A DNA stretch of 64,000 nt. Origin: Pohlia nutans (lineage: Eukaryota; Streptophyta; Bryopsida; Bryales; Mniaceae). The stretch lies in contig CM040085.1 in the NCBI GenBank assembly GCA_022496805.1, positions 38,345,811-38,409,810 on the forward strand. The letters run 5' to 3'. The notes beneath the pieces are model-generated. The model ran no database searches. It worked only from the letters and a program-made list of their open reading frames with translations, and was not told the origin of the DNA. Made by a program: the position numbers and the translations under genes. Below, piece by piece: positions 21,901-31,805 of the stretch; the stretch's first letter is position 1, and each line of letters begins with the position of its first letter.

Positions 21901-23296
21901 CTCAGAATGGAGTTCTACTTGTGGGTCGTGAGGATGTTCTACATGCCGGGGACGCATGTCTTCGCCGTCTACACGGGAACCAAGCTCACCTGTGCTGCTT
22001 TGGTACGTAGTCCAGCACTTGGACACATGCTCTTCAGCTCGTGTCGAGCTAATCCTATGTACTGTTAGCGTTACAACATTTTAGCTCGGGTCGACCTAAA
22101 CTCCCAAATTATTGTTCTGCTCTGGTCTGATTTGTCCAACTTGACCCGCACTGTATTTCAGCTCGTGTCGAGCTAAGCGTTATGTGTTCAAGTCCAGGAA
22201 TCGATGCTGTACTTTAGCTCGGGTCGACCTGAAACTAGTATCCTCTCCGGCTGTCACAGTTTAGGTCGGCTCGATCTAAACATTATTTGTTCGTGAACTG
22301 TATGGTTCTCTAACTTACTTGATGACTGTCATGCTATTTGTGCAGATGAGTTGCGTCAACACCTACGTTGTCGGGTCGAATCACACTTCGGTATTCTGGA
22401 CTGCCATCGCGAACGAGGCCTTGGACCTCGACAAGGCAGACTTCCTCGCGGACGGATACCCAGTGCAGGTCGAGGGAAATCGGAGTACCCCTGGTGCACG
22501 ACCTGCGCCCTCCTCATCGAAGAGGAAAGCCAGTGATCTGTGGGGTAGTCCTTCGAAGAGGAAGAGGGATGACGCGGACGACGAGGACTCCTCTTCCGAT
22601 GACGACGGTGACGACTTGAACGATGAAGATTTCACTCCTCCTCCTCTGGAAACGCCCCGCAAATCTGATGCGCCCGGTTCATCTGCGTCCTCGGGCCAAC
22701 CTCCTGCGTCTCCTTCCTCCACGCCGAAGTCGAAGAAGAAGAAGCGTGGGTCTGTCAGTGAACTTATCAAGTCAATGGTTGTCTCGCTTCAAGGTCTCGC
22801 TACGACGACCTCGGCGAACGCGGAGCTTAATCTGAAGATGCACGCGGAATCGAGGAAGGATCAGCAAGAGTTCCAGAAGTTTATGATGGATCAGCATAAG
22901 GCGCAGATGGACGCGATCCAGTTACAGCAACGGCAACAGCAAAAGCAACAGGATGTCATGCAGCAGACATTGCAAGCATTAATGACAGGCTTAATGCCGG
23001 GTCCTCTCGCCGCATTGACCCCCCCGCCGTCGACTCCTCAACCTCTGCTGCTTGGTAATCAACAGTCGGGATCAGACATCAACGGAGGTTCTGCTCCACC
23101 TGCGCCTTCGCCTGTCGCTCCGCCTCCTTCGCCTCCACCTGCTCCAGCGTCCGCTCCACCGGCTCCCCGGCAAGTGTCATCGACCGCTACTGATGATGCC
23201 GACGACAGTCTGGGATTCAGCGGAGCTGCTGGCAGTGCAAATGCGGACACTGCCGCCTCGCCCGACACTGACGCTGCAGCAGGTGGTTCTCAATAA
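18961..23296 (+). CDS. nuclear protein with ParB-like and degenerate DNA-methylase-like domains
   Basis: Three exons, 18961-20424, 20653-22002 and 22346-23296, all joined in phase 0 with GT..AG ends, give 1254 residues. The start is the first ATG after an acceptor-like site; upstream coding exons cannot be excluded. Residues 320-455 resemble the ParB/sulfiredoxin-type domain: a DGKFCLINGQYSIKAS core (about 375-390, Tyr where ParB has His) and a YYNRVNHF helix (about 428). Residues 790-960 resemble a permuted beta-class N4/N6 DNA methylase: VPVWLFICADAI at 802 in the DPPY position and GTHVFAVYTGTKLTCAAL at 921 in the FxGxG position, the latter ending exactly at the intron 2 junction. Both motifs lack the standard catalytic residues, so activity is doubtful. 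Residues 996-1012 form a bipartite NLS, then acidic, Gln-rich and Pro-rich tails. The GC-rich frame is intact. ParB-methylase fusions are otherwise typical of phages and bacteria. The domain calls are inference from motif layout. Confidence 0.6.
20425..20652 (+). repeat. intron 1 with three array palindromes
   Basis: This GT..AG intron (GTAATG ... GTGCAG) carries sites centred at 20441, 20539 and 20605, the first only 16 bp from the donor. It stays partly open in frame, so an unspliced reading would add about 67 residues before a stop. Confidence 0.75.
22003..22345 (+). repeat. intron 2 with five array palindromes
   Basis: This GT..AG intron (GTACGT ... TGTGCAG) carries sites centred at 22043, 22090, 22167, 22223 and 22270. 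The left halves are mostly AGCTCG, as in the right array. Sites 47-77 bp apart cover most of the intron. A further related site lies near 23328, just after the stop codon. Confidence 0.75.
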
Positions 23297-23530
23297 TCAC
23301 TCGATTTCATTTGTATAGTTTTAGCTCGACTCGAGTTGATTTGTATCATGGGTTGCACTTTGTAGGATTTTTGTATAGACGGCTGTAATATTTAGGAAGA
23401 TCAACTCCTTGTTGAGAAGTGCACTTAGGACATTTATTCCAACAACATTTTTTGTACTTCAAATTTTTGGCCCATATTTTAATTTACATACTCCTCACTC
23501 GGAATTTCTGTTCATCTATTGTCATCGCAG

Positions 23531-24771
23531 GCTCCATCCGTGCCCACAATGTGTCTCATGTTCAATTGCCTTCTGCTGTGCATCCCCTACCACAATCTAC
23601 TCCGGACAGTTCGTCCTTGGAGCCCAGTCCGCCCTCACCTAGGGTCCCCCCTTGTCCTGTCGTCCCTCCGTCCTCTCAAACACTTGTGCCACCTGGTAGA
23701 CTTAAAGAGAGTACGCAATTGGATGAGCGTACACGTACTGACCGCCCTCTAAACGTCGCCGGTGCTGCACCTTCGGCGGTCACACCTGTGACCAGTGCAA
23801 AGTCAATCGAGTCCTCCGGCCTTCAGGTACGTTTCGTTAGTTTCCTAGTGATGGCTGGGGCTTTTGGTTGCTTGTCTTCGTGCTCGCCTCGATCGTTTAC
23901 TGTTTTTTTGCGATGTCATCCGAAATGTGCCAATTCAGGATCATAACTGGCTGCACATTTGTCTGCCCGTTGTCGCCAGGAATCCGGTCCTCCTCTTTCT
24001 CGTGGAGATTCTTCGGAGGCGGTCATTCGTTCGCCACTGCCTAGGGCGCCCAAAAAATGGCTCAATGTCGTGCTGGACCTGAATGGAATCCTCTGCGTCT
24101 GTGAGGATTGGAAATCCAAGTCCACGCCCTTTAACGATTACAATGCGCCGCACTCAGCCGTTCTTCCGGCTGTAGTGGGGCCCAAAGCAGTATACGTGCG
24201 CCCCCTCTACTTCTCGTTCCTCCGGGAGCTGAGCATGATCGCTGACGTTACCGTCTGGAGTTCTATGAGGAAGTCTACCACTGAATTGGTAGTTCGATAT
24301 CTATTCCGTGGCATCCAGCTCCTTTCCCTTGTACTTGGCCAAGACTCGTGCGAGACCCTCAAGTGTAGAGATCGGCATGGTAGGGTGTCCTCGTTCAAAG
24401 TGCCTGGAACTGATAAGGACTTGTTCCTTAAGAATCTCGTCAAGTTGTTCACAGGCTATAGTGGCAGATTCACGTTTGCAAACACCATTGTAGTGGACGA
24501 TAGCCCTATTAAGCACATTCTGAATGAGCCCCAGAATGTAATTCTCCCTGACTCTTGGTCCTACGTCGGGGACGGTGCGAGTGACAATTTTCTCCATGAT
24601 ATTCTCCTTCCATGGTTTCGACGTCTCCATCGCAGTCCTGGCTTTGGGTTGTCATCATTCCGAATGAACAATAATATTGGGCGACGTATGCTCTGCGACG
24701 AGCCCGACCGTCGACAGTACAACGCCCTTATAGATGTTGTACACGCATCCCGTAGTTTGCCTAGGTCCTAG
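23531..24771 (+). CDS. FCP1/NIF-like HAD-superfamily protein
   Basis: Two exons are clear: 23531-23826 and 23980-24771 (CAG/GTACG donor, CGCCAG acceptor, phase 0). The second exon has the HAD layout of plant FCP1-like (NLI-interacting-factor) proteins: VVLDLNGILC (DNA 24070-24099), VTVWSSMRKST, and NTIVVDDSPIKHILN followed by NVILPDSW. The nucleophile Asp is present, but the second Asp of DxD is Asn, as in several plant relatives, so phosphatase activity is uncertain. The first exon is Pro/Ser-rich linker. No ATG starts the first exon; it enters in phase 1. A donor-like CAG/GTGGTT at 23283, inside the last exon of the previous gene, also leaves phase 1, so a read-through fusion of the two genes is possible. 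Otherwise a short first exon within 23300-23530 is missing from my model. Confidence 0.68.
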
Positions 24772-25081
24772 TTGATTGTGCAGTTGTATAGCTGGACTCC
24801 CTTTTCCTAGTGATGTAGCCGTTCCAGACTACATATTAATTCTTGGTCGCCTTGACTGATCTGTATATGTCCTTGTAATTGTAATATATCTTGCCCTTCA
24901 CATCATTTCCGCTTGAGTACTTTGTGAGATGAATTTTATGAATGTTGTCCCTTCGATGTGTTATGTCTTCATCGCTTTCTTGTTCAATTAGCATCATGTT
25001 CTGCTCTTCTCTAGTGCTTAGAATATTTTGTTTCGTTGCAATTCACTGCTGGGATTTGACCTCGTCACTAATTCTCTTCAG
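24772..25081. other. intergenic stretch
   Basis: Likely 3' untranslated region of the FCP1-like gene plus the unresolved 5' part of the next gene. No motif recognised. Confidence 0.35.
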
Positions 25082-25799
25082 GCAAGGTATGCCACTGCGA
25101 TTCCGGTCCATAGTACTGACCTCCAATGCACAGCGTCAATCGACTCTATCATGGACTACGGCCAGTATGCTATACTCAGTAAAGGAAACTTCATGTGCTC
25201 GGCAGCTACGGCCCAGTCAACGATGGACTTTTCCACCAGGCCAATTGAGGATGGTGTAGTGACAAGCCCCCCCAACGGTGGGCCGCGTCCTTTGTCCGTG
25301 TGCTCTCCTTCTCCTCTGCGGTCACGGGAACCCTCTACGTCTCGTCGCTCGCGTTCTCCGTCTGATAGAGTGCCTCAGAGAAAGCTTTATGAAGACGTTG
25401 CATGCCCAATTGATTTTGTAGAGGTACAAATACTTTCTTTTCCCGCACTATTATTTCTCTTCCAAGGACTTGCCTTGCGATTTTCTTATACATTTCAGTG
25501 TATTGCAGGGTTCCAACATGCCGAATAGATGCAAGTCCTCTGCTACTTTAAATGCTATCCGAAAGCCCCCTGCGATGCTGTCATCAAACCCGCCTCTTAT
25601 AATCCAAGCCCGTGTTGATGTGCCTCCTCGTGCGCCCTTGCGTACTCGTCACCCTTCATTGAATGAGGGTCTTCGAGAGACTCAGTCACACGACGGACTT
25701 CTACCCATAAGGAGCTCTGCTCCTTATCGAGATGCGTGGGAGCAACGGATGCTGCAGCAACAGAGGCGAGAGATTGCGCAACAACGATGTTCGAAGTAG
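25082..25799 (+). CDS. Ser/Arg/Pro-rich hypothetical protein, 3' exons
   Basis: Exons 25082-25423 and 25509-25799 join in phase 0 (CTCTTCAG acceptor, GAG/GTACAA donor, TATTGCAG acceptor) and end at a TAG. The first exon enters in phase 0 without an ATG, so the start lies upstream and was not found. The product is disordered, with SPSPLRSREPSTSRRSRSPS and RVPQRKLYEDVACPIDFVE, and the C-terminal AWEQRMLQQQRREIAQQR looks helical and basic. SR-like composition suggests a nuclear RNA- or chromatin-associated role, but I recognise no family. Its GC-rich style matches the two genes before it, so it probably belongs to the same unit. Confidence 0.45.
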
Positions 25800-26245
25800 A
25801 CCGGCTATACTCGTGGTCCTGTGATCTTGAAGGCACTAGCTGAACTTCAGAGCCGATCACATTCATGATACCGCTAGGCATTTTATTTGCGATTACTATA
25901 CAGACTTATAAAAAAACGTGGAGCTGATGTTTTTATATAGGATTTTGCGCTGCGCCCATTCTTTTTCCTTGCATTATGAGACATTATCATGATTCAATTA
26001 CCGTCCCGCAATACAAAAACACAAAAAATGCATATTCGTTTTATACTTACTATAAATAGATGTCACTTCTTTAATCTTTTATTGCCCACTTGTATTAAAT
26101 GTACTCAATTTGATCTTCAGTGTGTCCATTTTCTATTGTTTCAGCTTATATTTGGAATGGTTAGTGCTCCGATTTGGGTTGGGTTAACACTTTTTGGACT
26201 CTCATTATTCTGGAATTCTCTCATTTTAATGAATATTATGTTATC
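25800..26245. other. spacer with one exon-like hydrophobic stretch
   Basis: Near 26141-26249 a pyrimidine tract plus TTTCAG is followed by an open stretch encoding LIFGMVSAPIWVGLTLFG and more hydrophobic residues, ending at CTAAG/GTAGGA. It could be a transmembrane exon of an unknown gene, but no partner exons were found. Confidence 0.3.
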
Positions 26246-26649
26246 TAAGGTAGGATGTCCTAAAACCACCACCTCCCCCAATTATGACATGTAGAGCTTT
26301 CTTGGAGCCACCACAGTTGAGACTCAAAACCACCAATTTCACTATTCAAGTAGACCAATGGCATGCCAAGCATTGCGAAGAAATAGTTGGTGGTTTTGGG
26401 TTAGCTCATGAGCGGAATCTAGGAACAACAAAGTGTAAACTTAGGAAATTGGTATGTGATGTATGGGTCAGAGGTTACTTTCCACTTTGAAATTTTGTAT
26501 AAAATTGACAAATGCGAATTAAATGTTGCAAATTTTTGCAATCCTCATCAAAACCTATTTCGAATGCGGTCATATTTTTTTTTCGAATTTAGCACTACCA
26601 AAAATAGGCCAGATTGCTTAAGTTGATGGTTTTAGGACAATCAACCTTA
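26246..26649. mobile_element. TA-flanked MITE
   Basis: AGGTAGGATGTCCTAAAACC at the left is mirrored by GGTTTTAGGACAATCAACCT at the right, with TA on both sides (26246-26247, 26648-26649). The element is 400 bp and has no coding capacity. A TA target suggests mobilisation by a Tc1/mariner-type transposase. Confidence 0.65.
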
Positions 26650-26797
26650 CCCTCCATACAATGACACTCCAGTATTGTTTCAAACAATAAATATATGACT
26701 AATCATTTTTGAGACTAATCCATGCCTACCACCTTGAAGTTAGGGCAATCCAAACATGTCATAATAGAGGAGAACAACTGTATAGTTCTCACTGCAT

Positions 26798-27394
26798 CTA
26801 TTTGCAACACATCATACAAAGGGCAGAAATACCTCCTAAAACTATAGCAATACTTGCCATGATAGCAGATACTCCTAAAAAGCTCGCAAAAAAGCTAAGG
26901 TGTGATTTCCCGGATGGTTGTGAATTTGGTGTAAGAGGTGATGGCGGCATAGGAGTTGGTGGTGATTTAAGAATTGAAGGTGACGAACTAATTGGTGGTG
27001 GCGTAATTGGTGACGGTGGCGGTGACGATGTAACCAGTAGCGCTGATGACGTTCCTGTATCTGTAGATGCATGGCTTACAAGCTGTGGTATCATGTGAGA
27101 ATGGTGACCATCTTCATGATCACTGGAGAAAATATATGATGCTCTCATTTTCGTGATCAAATGCTGCGTTCCAAGAACGGCTCCAGAAAGAGCCATGAGA
27201 AAAATGCATGCCTGCATCACATTCCATTTGCTGCAACTCCAGCTAGTCCTCCACAATGTTGAAACTCCATATAATATTGTTGTAGTACCTTGTTGTTCTC
27301 CTGCAAAACCATGACCTGGCACATTTTTATCACTAACTGTATGAGCATGAATGAGAATGTCATCATTCATGGGCGGCCTTCTTAGCAAACTCAA
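26798..27394 (-). CDS. hypothetical membrane protein
   Basis: An open frame of 198 codons with two hydrophobic stretches, ACIFLMALSGAVLGTQHL (middle) and FASFLGVSAIMASIAIVLGG (C-terminus), separated by a Ser/Pro-rich linker (SSPPPSPITPPPISSSPS). It ends in ISALCMMCCK. The start is uncertain because a TTTGCAG acceptor-like site lies within the frame. It may share a transcript with the minus-strand frame at 27780-28130. I recognise no family. Could be a small plant membrane protein or a relic. Confidence 0.35.
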   Translation of the reverse strand: MSLLRRPPMNDDILIHAHTVSDKNVPGHGFAGEQQGTTTILYGVSTLWRTSWSCSKWNVMQACIFLMALSGAVLGTQHLITKMRASYIFSSDHEDGHHSHMIPQLVSHASTDTGTSSALLVTSSPPPSPITPPPISSSPSILKSPPTPMPPSPLTPNSQPSGKSHLSFFASFLGVSAIMASIAIVLGGISALCMMCCK

Positions 27395-27779
27395 TCCCGT
27401 TTACCGTAGGGTGGCGAATATTCAATTATTATTTTTCAAGACGAAGGTTTGATGTATGAAATATTCACTCAAGATTCTCTTTTCAGCATTTTTCAAAAAC
27501 ATGGTTTTTCACAATATTTGGACATTAGTATTGAAGTTTTCCAATACTACATGTTTAAAACGTTTTCTTCATATCTAATGCATCCGTGCTCAATTTCACT
27601 CAAACTTAGTGTCATTACAAAGAATTATAACAAAATTTCCTAATGAACAAAATTCTGAAAACAGACCAAAACAATCAGCTGCGACCACAAAATGATTCTC
27701 GTACTCCAGTCCATGACAGGTCAACTTCCTTTCCACAGTGAGGGCGCCTGCAGCAACTAAGATGATGGTAAATATTACT

Positions 27780-28130
27780 CTACGAAATGAATTTCCGCAT
27801 GTATGTATGGAAAAAATAAATGTTGGTTTCAGACTTCAGTGCAAAACCTGTTCCAGTGATGGGAAGCATGATATCAATATTGACATCCGAGTGACCAGCA
27901 TCGACACCGGAACTGGTCGGAGAAGCGTCACCCGCAACTGATTCTTCAAGTGCCATTACAGTGTGAAGTTGTGCCATCGATCGATAGCTATCTAGCTTCC
28001 TGCTGCCGGGATTGGAATTCCGAAGGTCCCCTGCAGAGATCGAATAATGCTGCAGTGAGAGTAATCGATCGAGACCGGCTCGATATATCGAGAGTCGGTA
28101 AAGTCCTTCCTGCAAGTAAAGAAACATCAA
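27780..28130 (-). CDS. hypothetical ORF, possible upstream exon
   Basis: A frame of 116 codons. The plausible part starts at MAQLHTVMALEESVAGDA and runs through GHSDVNIDIMLPITGTGF. No family recognised. It lies about 390 bp 5' of the membrane-protein frame on the same strand and could be its first exon, but the joining splice sites are not certain. The flank at 28000-28300 is rich in CGATCGA words. Confidence 0.25.
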   Translation of the reverse strand: MMFLYLQEGLYRLSIYRAGLDRLLSLQHYSISAGDLRNSNPGSRKLDSYRSMAQLHTVMALEESVAGDASPTSSGVDAGHSDVNIDIMLPITGTGFALKSETNIYFFHTYMRKFIS

Positions 28131-28655
28131 GCTGCTACGAAGTCAATGTGAAAAGCAATAGAACAAAACACATCGCTCACTCGGATCTGTGACCGATCTG
28201 TGATTCGACCGGGCTGATCGATCAGAGCTAGCAGAGTCAAATCTAATGGAGCTCTGCAATGAAAGCAAGGCAAGGATCGATGTAAGTAGCTAGCTAGTGT
28301 GAGTCTGTGATGTGATGGTATATTAAATCTAGAATATTCAATGATTGTGTTTTAAATAGTACTTCTTGGTGGAAAAGTTACACAAAGATTCTCCCTTCGT
28401 CGCTTAGCCGACCGATTCAAGTCCCCAAACCCTAATTTGCCGAGCCACGTGCGAATTGTGATGTTCCGAAACTGTGGCCCATATCGGCAAGAGTTAATTT
28501 TGAGTACACCTGTAATCGATACTCTCAAAATTCATAGTTTATTCATGCGATGTCTTTTTAAAACTTTAAAAGAAATAAAAACTAAACATCACAATTTGCA
28601 TTCAAACTCAATCCACTTTCCCCTCCAGTAGCCAACAAGACTAAACGAAAACTAA

Positions 28656-29030
28656 GTCCATGTGATAGTATCCAAGTCAAATCTCTTGTAAGCATGGGCC
28701 GATACCACTTGCCTGTGATTCGGTGGGGCATGACTGCGGCGTTGGGCCATATGATCCAGAGTTTTATCATCTGATCCCGAAAGCAGATATCGATTACTGT
28801 AGCTGAATGTCACTCTGCAAAACAGCTCAAAAATTCTAGCGAAGGAATTGATTTCTTCACTTAGTTGCAAAACCCCTCTTCGCCATAGCCATGGATACCG
28901 ACACAGTCTAATGGCATGCCACTACGATTCTGAAATTCACTGAAGTACTCGCTTGAAACTAATTTTAGACTTCATCGAATCTTGAGCCAAAATTGATCAT
29001 TGCAGAGGACCCGTGCGCACCATCCTAGAT
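28656..29030. repeat. dispersed duplicate, copy 2 (partner at 3424-4143)
   Basis: Shares ordered blocks with copy 1, for example TCAAATCTCTTGTAAGCATG, ATGATCCAGAGTTTTA and GGATACCGACACA. It retains AGCGAAGGAATTGATTTCTTC and lacks the hairpin insert, so it represents the empty site. No intact frame. Confidence 0.72.
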
Positions 29031-30421
29031 TGCAACTTCAGTCGATTGTTGCGAACTGAGAAAACCCGGTCCATGGGATGGCGACAGTATTACGCGAGTG
29101 CCAAGGCCAGATCGCCATCTGATCCACCATTCTCTCTCACTTTCATTTGCTCCATTAGGGTTACCAGCTAAGGACCGAAGCTCCTTGAAGACTATGGTTG
29201 TCGGTAGAACAAAAAGCACCAGAAAGCTAACTAAAGACCAACCGAAAATGGATACCGGAACCGTTTCGAACTCCACTCGCAAACGAAAACATAGCGCTAC
29301 ACTCTCAATTTTAGAAAACAGCTTCAGAAATCAAAAGGATCGAAATCTCAACTGGCTTCGTGGGTGCTACCGACAGCTTCGCACCAAAGTCATCTCCTAG
29401 CACAGGTGCACTAAGTCTCACTAGCCACACCCGGAACGGCAAGACTCAGCGCATGGTGGTGATAGAGTCTTGTTTGAAGGTTTCATGGAGAACTTCATCT
29501 CTGGAGCGAAGCGTCAGCACCATTGTCTGCGTGTACATCGACAGAACAATCTCATGTACGATTGCATCGGTAGAACACAATTGCAAAGGACTAGATACCC
29601 TTAGGGAGCCAGCATTATGGGTTGTCTCCCTCTCAAAGAAAACTTGACACATCTGCGTTGAACATAATGAGGATGAATATAATTGATAATAATGCGAAGC
29701 CATTTAACATTCTTACTGTGAAAATCCTACTCACATCCATAACATTCAGTAGCATGCACTATCTCTGTCTTGGCTCTACAGTAGATGGTGTGGAATATTC
29801 CACACCCAACAGTACTTCATTTGTAGCTAAGTGGACAGGTGGAGGCTCAAGGTGATGAGCAGAGTGCATGAAAGAAAGGCAGTGAGCATGAAGGCTGCTG
29901 AATGTTATGTCAGCTCCTTAACTTTCAAGAACATCGCCATGAGGGTGTGCGGAGAAAGTACTGAGCTTCCAACCAGGGGATACTCGACTTCTCACACCTC
30001 AAAGGGCGAGCTCGAGGGAGCACATTCCAAGCTATAGCCGTGAATATTCAATAGAATTCGCCCAACGTTGTTTTTTCTATCATTCTGACGCCCAGAAATC
30101 TTGTCACTAAGATCAGGATCCAAACAAAGTAACGATTGTGAAGAAATTAAGTAGGGTCCCGAAGTCTTCAAATTAAGTAGGGTACCGTGGATCTCCTGTA
30201 GGTGATCTGACTGTACATCGACGGAACAGTCTCCTTTACGAATGCAAAGGTGACGATCTCTCGAGAGCATAGAATCTTGACTGTATCTTGTCCACTCTTC
30301 GCAGTATAACATGAATAGTGTACCCATCAGTCACGAACTTGAGTTGTGCCTTGGGGCCCAAGTTTTGATCACTGTACGTCGGGCAGTACGTACAAATAAA
30401 AAATTGGTTTTCTGAGGATGC
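29031..30421. other. unassigned, genic-looking but without a supported gene
   Basis: Several short frames on both strands (for example 29098-29400, plus). A short block, TGTACATCGACAGAACAATCTC (29532), recurs as TGTACATCGACGGAACAGTCTC (30214). Composition resembles decayed coding DNA. No family recognised. Confidence 0.3.
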
Positions 30422-30745
30422 TTACGGCCCAAGACAACCTCCCATCTCGCCAATATTTAACAATGGCCCAGGGAAAGTGACTTCATTGATCAGTTTATCC
30501 AGCTCGTGAGTCATTTGCAGTTGCACATTCCTTTCTGCACAGGTGCACATTCTGAGCCAGCCATGATAGCTCCCTCCTGTCCTTGTCCAGACTTTGAGTT
30601 TCTGACGTTTGTGCACTAGCTGATAGTGCAGCTGGGGGCCACCCTGCACTCCGCCGGGCGCCCCCTCATCTGGGATTTTGCCATGAGATGACACAATGCT
30701 TGTATATGTGAATATGTCGTGCTCCGGTGGATCTCGATCAACCAT
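30422..30745 (-). CDS. hypothetical ORF divergent from the DJ-1-like gene
   Basis: From the internal ATG at 30745 the frame gives MVDRDPPEHDIFTYTSIVSS onward, with VWTRTGGSYHGWLRMCTCAE, and may splice at CTTGGGCC/GTAAGC near 30430. Composition is that of real protein and it faces away from the DJ-1 gene 100 bp off, but I recognise no family and no following exon is certain. It may equally be a shadow in the DJ-1 promoter. Confidence 0.3.
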   Translation of the reverse strand: MVDRDPPEHDIFTYTSIVSSHGKIPDEGAPGGVQGGPQLHYQLVHKRQKLKVWTRTGGSYHGWLRMCTCAERNVQLQMTHELDKLINEVTFPGPLLNIGEMGGCLGP

Positions 30746-30845
30746 GTTTTCTTTTCTTTTCTGAAATTTCAGTTTACATATTTTCTCTGACAACGGGTTT
30801 GTGTTGATCCCAGCAGGTGCTCAACTTCACCGACATATTTGCGAG

Positions 30846-31805
30846 ATGGAGGCGACGGGCTCCCCACGCATTTTGCAGGTGGCCATCCCCATTTTTGAGA
30901 ATGTGACAGCACTGGACTTCGTAGGACCATACGAGCCACTGCACATCCTTCCCAACGTGAACGTGGTGTTTGTAAGCCACAGAAAGGGCCTGTACAAGGC
31001 AGACCTCGGCATGCTCTCCATCCAGGCCACCGCCACTTTTGACGAAGTGCCCAGCCCCGACATCATTGTCGTGCCCGGAGGCGATGGCACCAATGCTCTC
31101 ATGGCTGACAAGCCCATCCTCGATTGGATTCGCAAGGTGAGAGAATTTCACTGCTGCGACAAGCTTCATCTCGATGCTGTTCCCTAATCCATTCTACATA
31201 TGCTTTTGAATATTATTAAAACCAATTGCTGTACCTTGTTTGAATGCTTGAAGGCGCATGAGACAAGCTTGTATACAACCTCGGTGTGCTCGGGATCCAT
31301 GCTGTTGGGCGCCGCGGGCATTCTGCAAGGAAAGGAAGCAACCACACACTGGATGACCTTGAAATTGCTGTCCAACTTCGGCGCCATCCCTGTCAGCTCT
31401 CGAGTTGTGCAATCGGTACGCTGACAAATTCTGGCCATGCCATACATATTAATCTTTCAATTTTTGTCATTGTAGCATATGATCTTTCAAAGTAGAGTGT
31501 TGATCCATGATCATGGCTAAAAATGCGTGGCTGGATTGCAGGGTAAGATTATAACGGCGGCTGGAGTGTCGGCAGGAATCGACATGGGTTTGAAACTGGC
31601 TGCGCTACTCTCCAACGAAACCACTGCGAAAGTGGTGCAGTTGATGATGGAGTACGATCCCCAGCCTCCCTTCAACTGTGGATCTGTTGCCACCGCCAGC
31701 CCCGACATTGTGGCCATTGCGCACGCGTGGGTGGAGAAGATGATGCCAGATGTGAAGAAGCAACTGGATGCCGCCTCTGCCGCACCATCGTCCGGCTCCC
31801 ATTAA
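30846..31805 (+). CDS. DJ-1/PfpI family protein, isonitrile-hydratase-like
   Basis: Exons 30846-31136, 31254-31415 and 31542-31805 join in phase 0 and encode 238 residues, a normal length for the family. Signature features: an N-terminal beta strand ILQVAIPIFENVTALDFVGP (E and D of the isonitrile-hydratase subgroup); DIIVVPGGDG near 73; the nucleophile elbow TTSVCSGSMLLGAAGIL with Cys at about 109; ATTHW; and GVSAGIDMGLKLA. Bacterial relatives hydrate isonitriles to N-substituted formamides; plant members are poorly characterised, so the substrate is unknown. It is cytosolic by appearance (no signal or transit peptide). The start is the first ATG in frame. Introns are short (117 and 126 bp). 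Confidence 0.87.

Noticed and set aside
19017..22026. Long minus-strand ORFs opposite the three-exon gene
   Set aside because: Shadows of a GC-rich coding strand; they lack motifs and cross intron borders without splice logic.
23409..23946. Alternative frames opening at 23409 and 23519
   Set aside because: They lose the phase-consistent splice sites at 23531, 23826 and 23980 that join to the HAD domain.
5500..25799. Endogenous giant-virus insertion
   Set aside because: No capsid, polymerase or other viral hallmark gene was seen. Genes have spliceosomal introns and the best match is transposon-like, so a viral origin is not supported.
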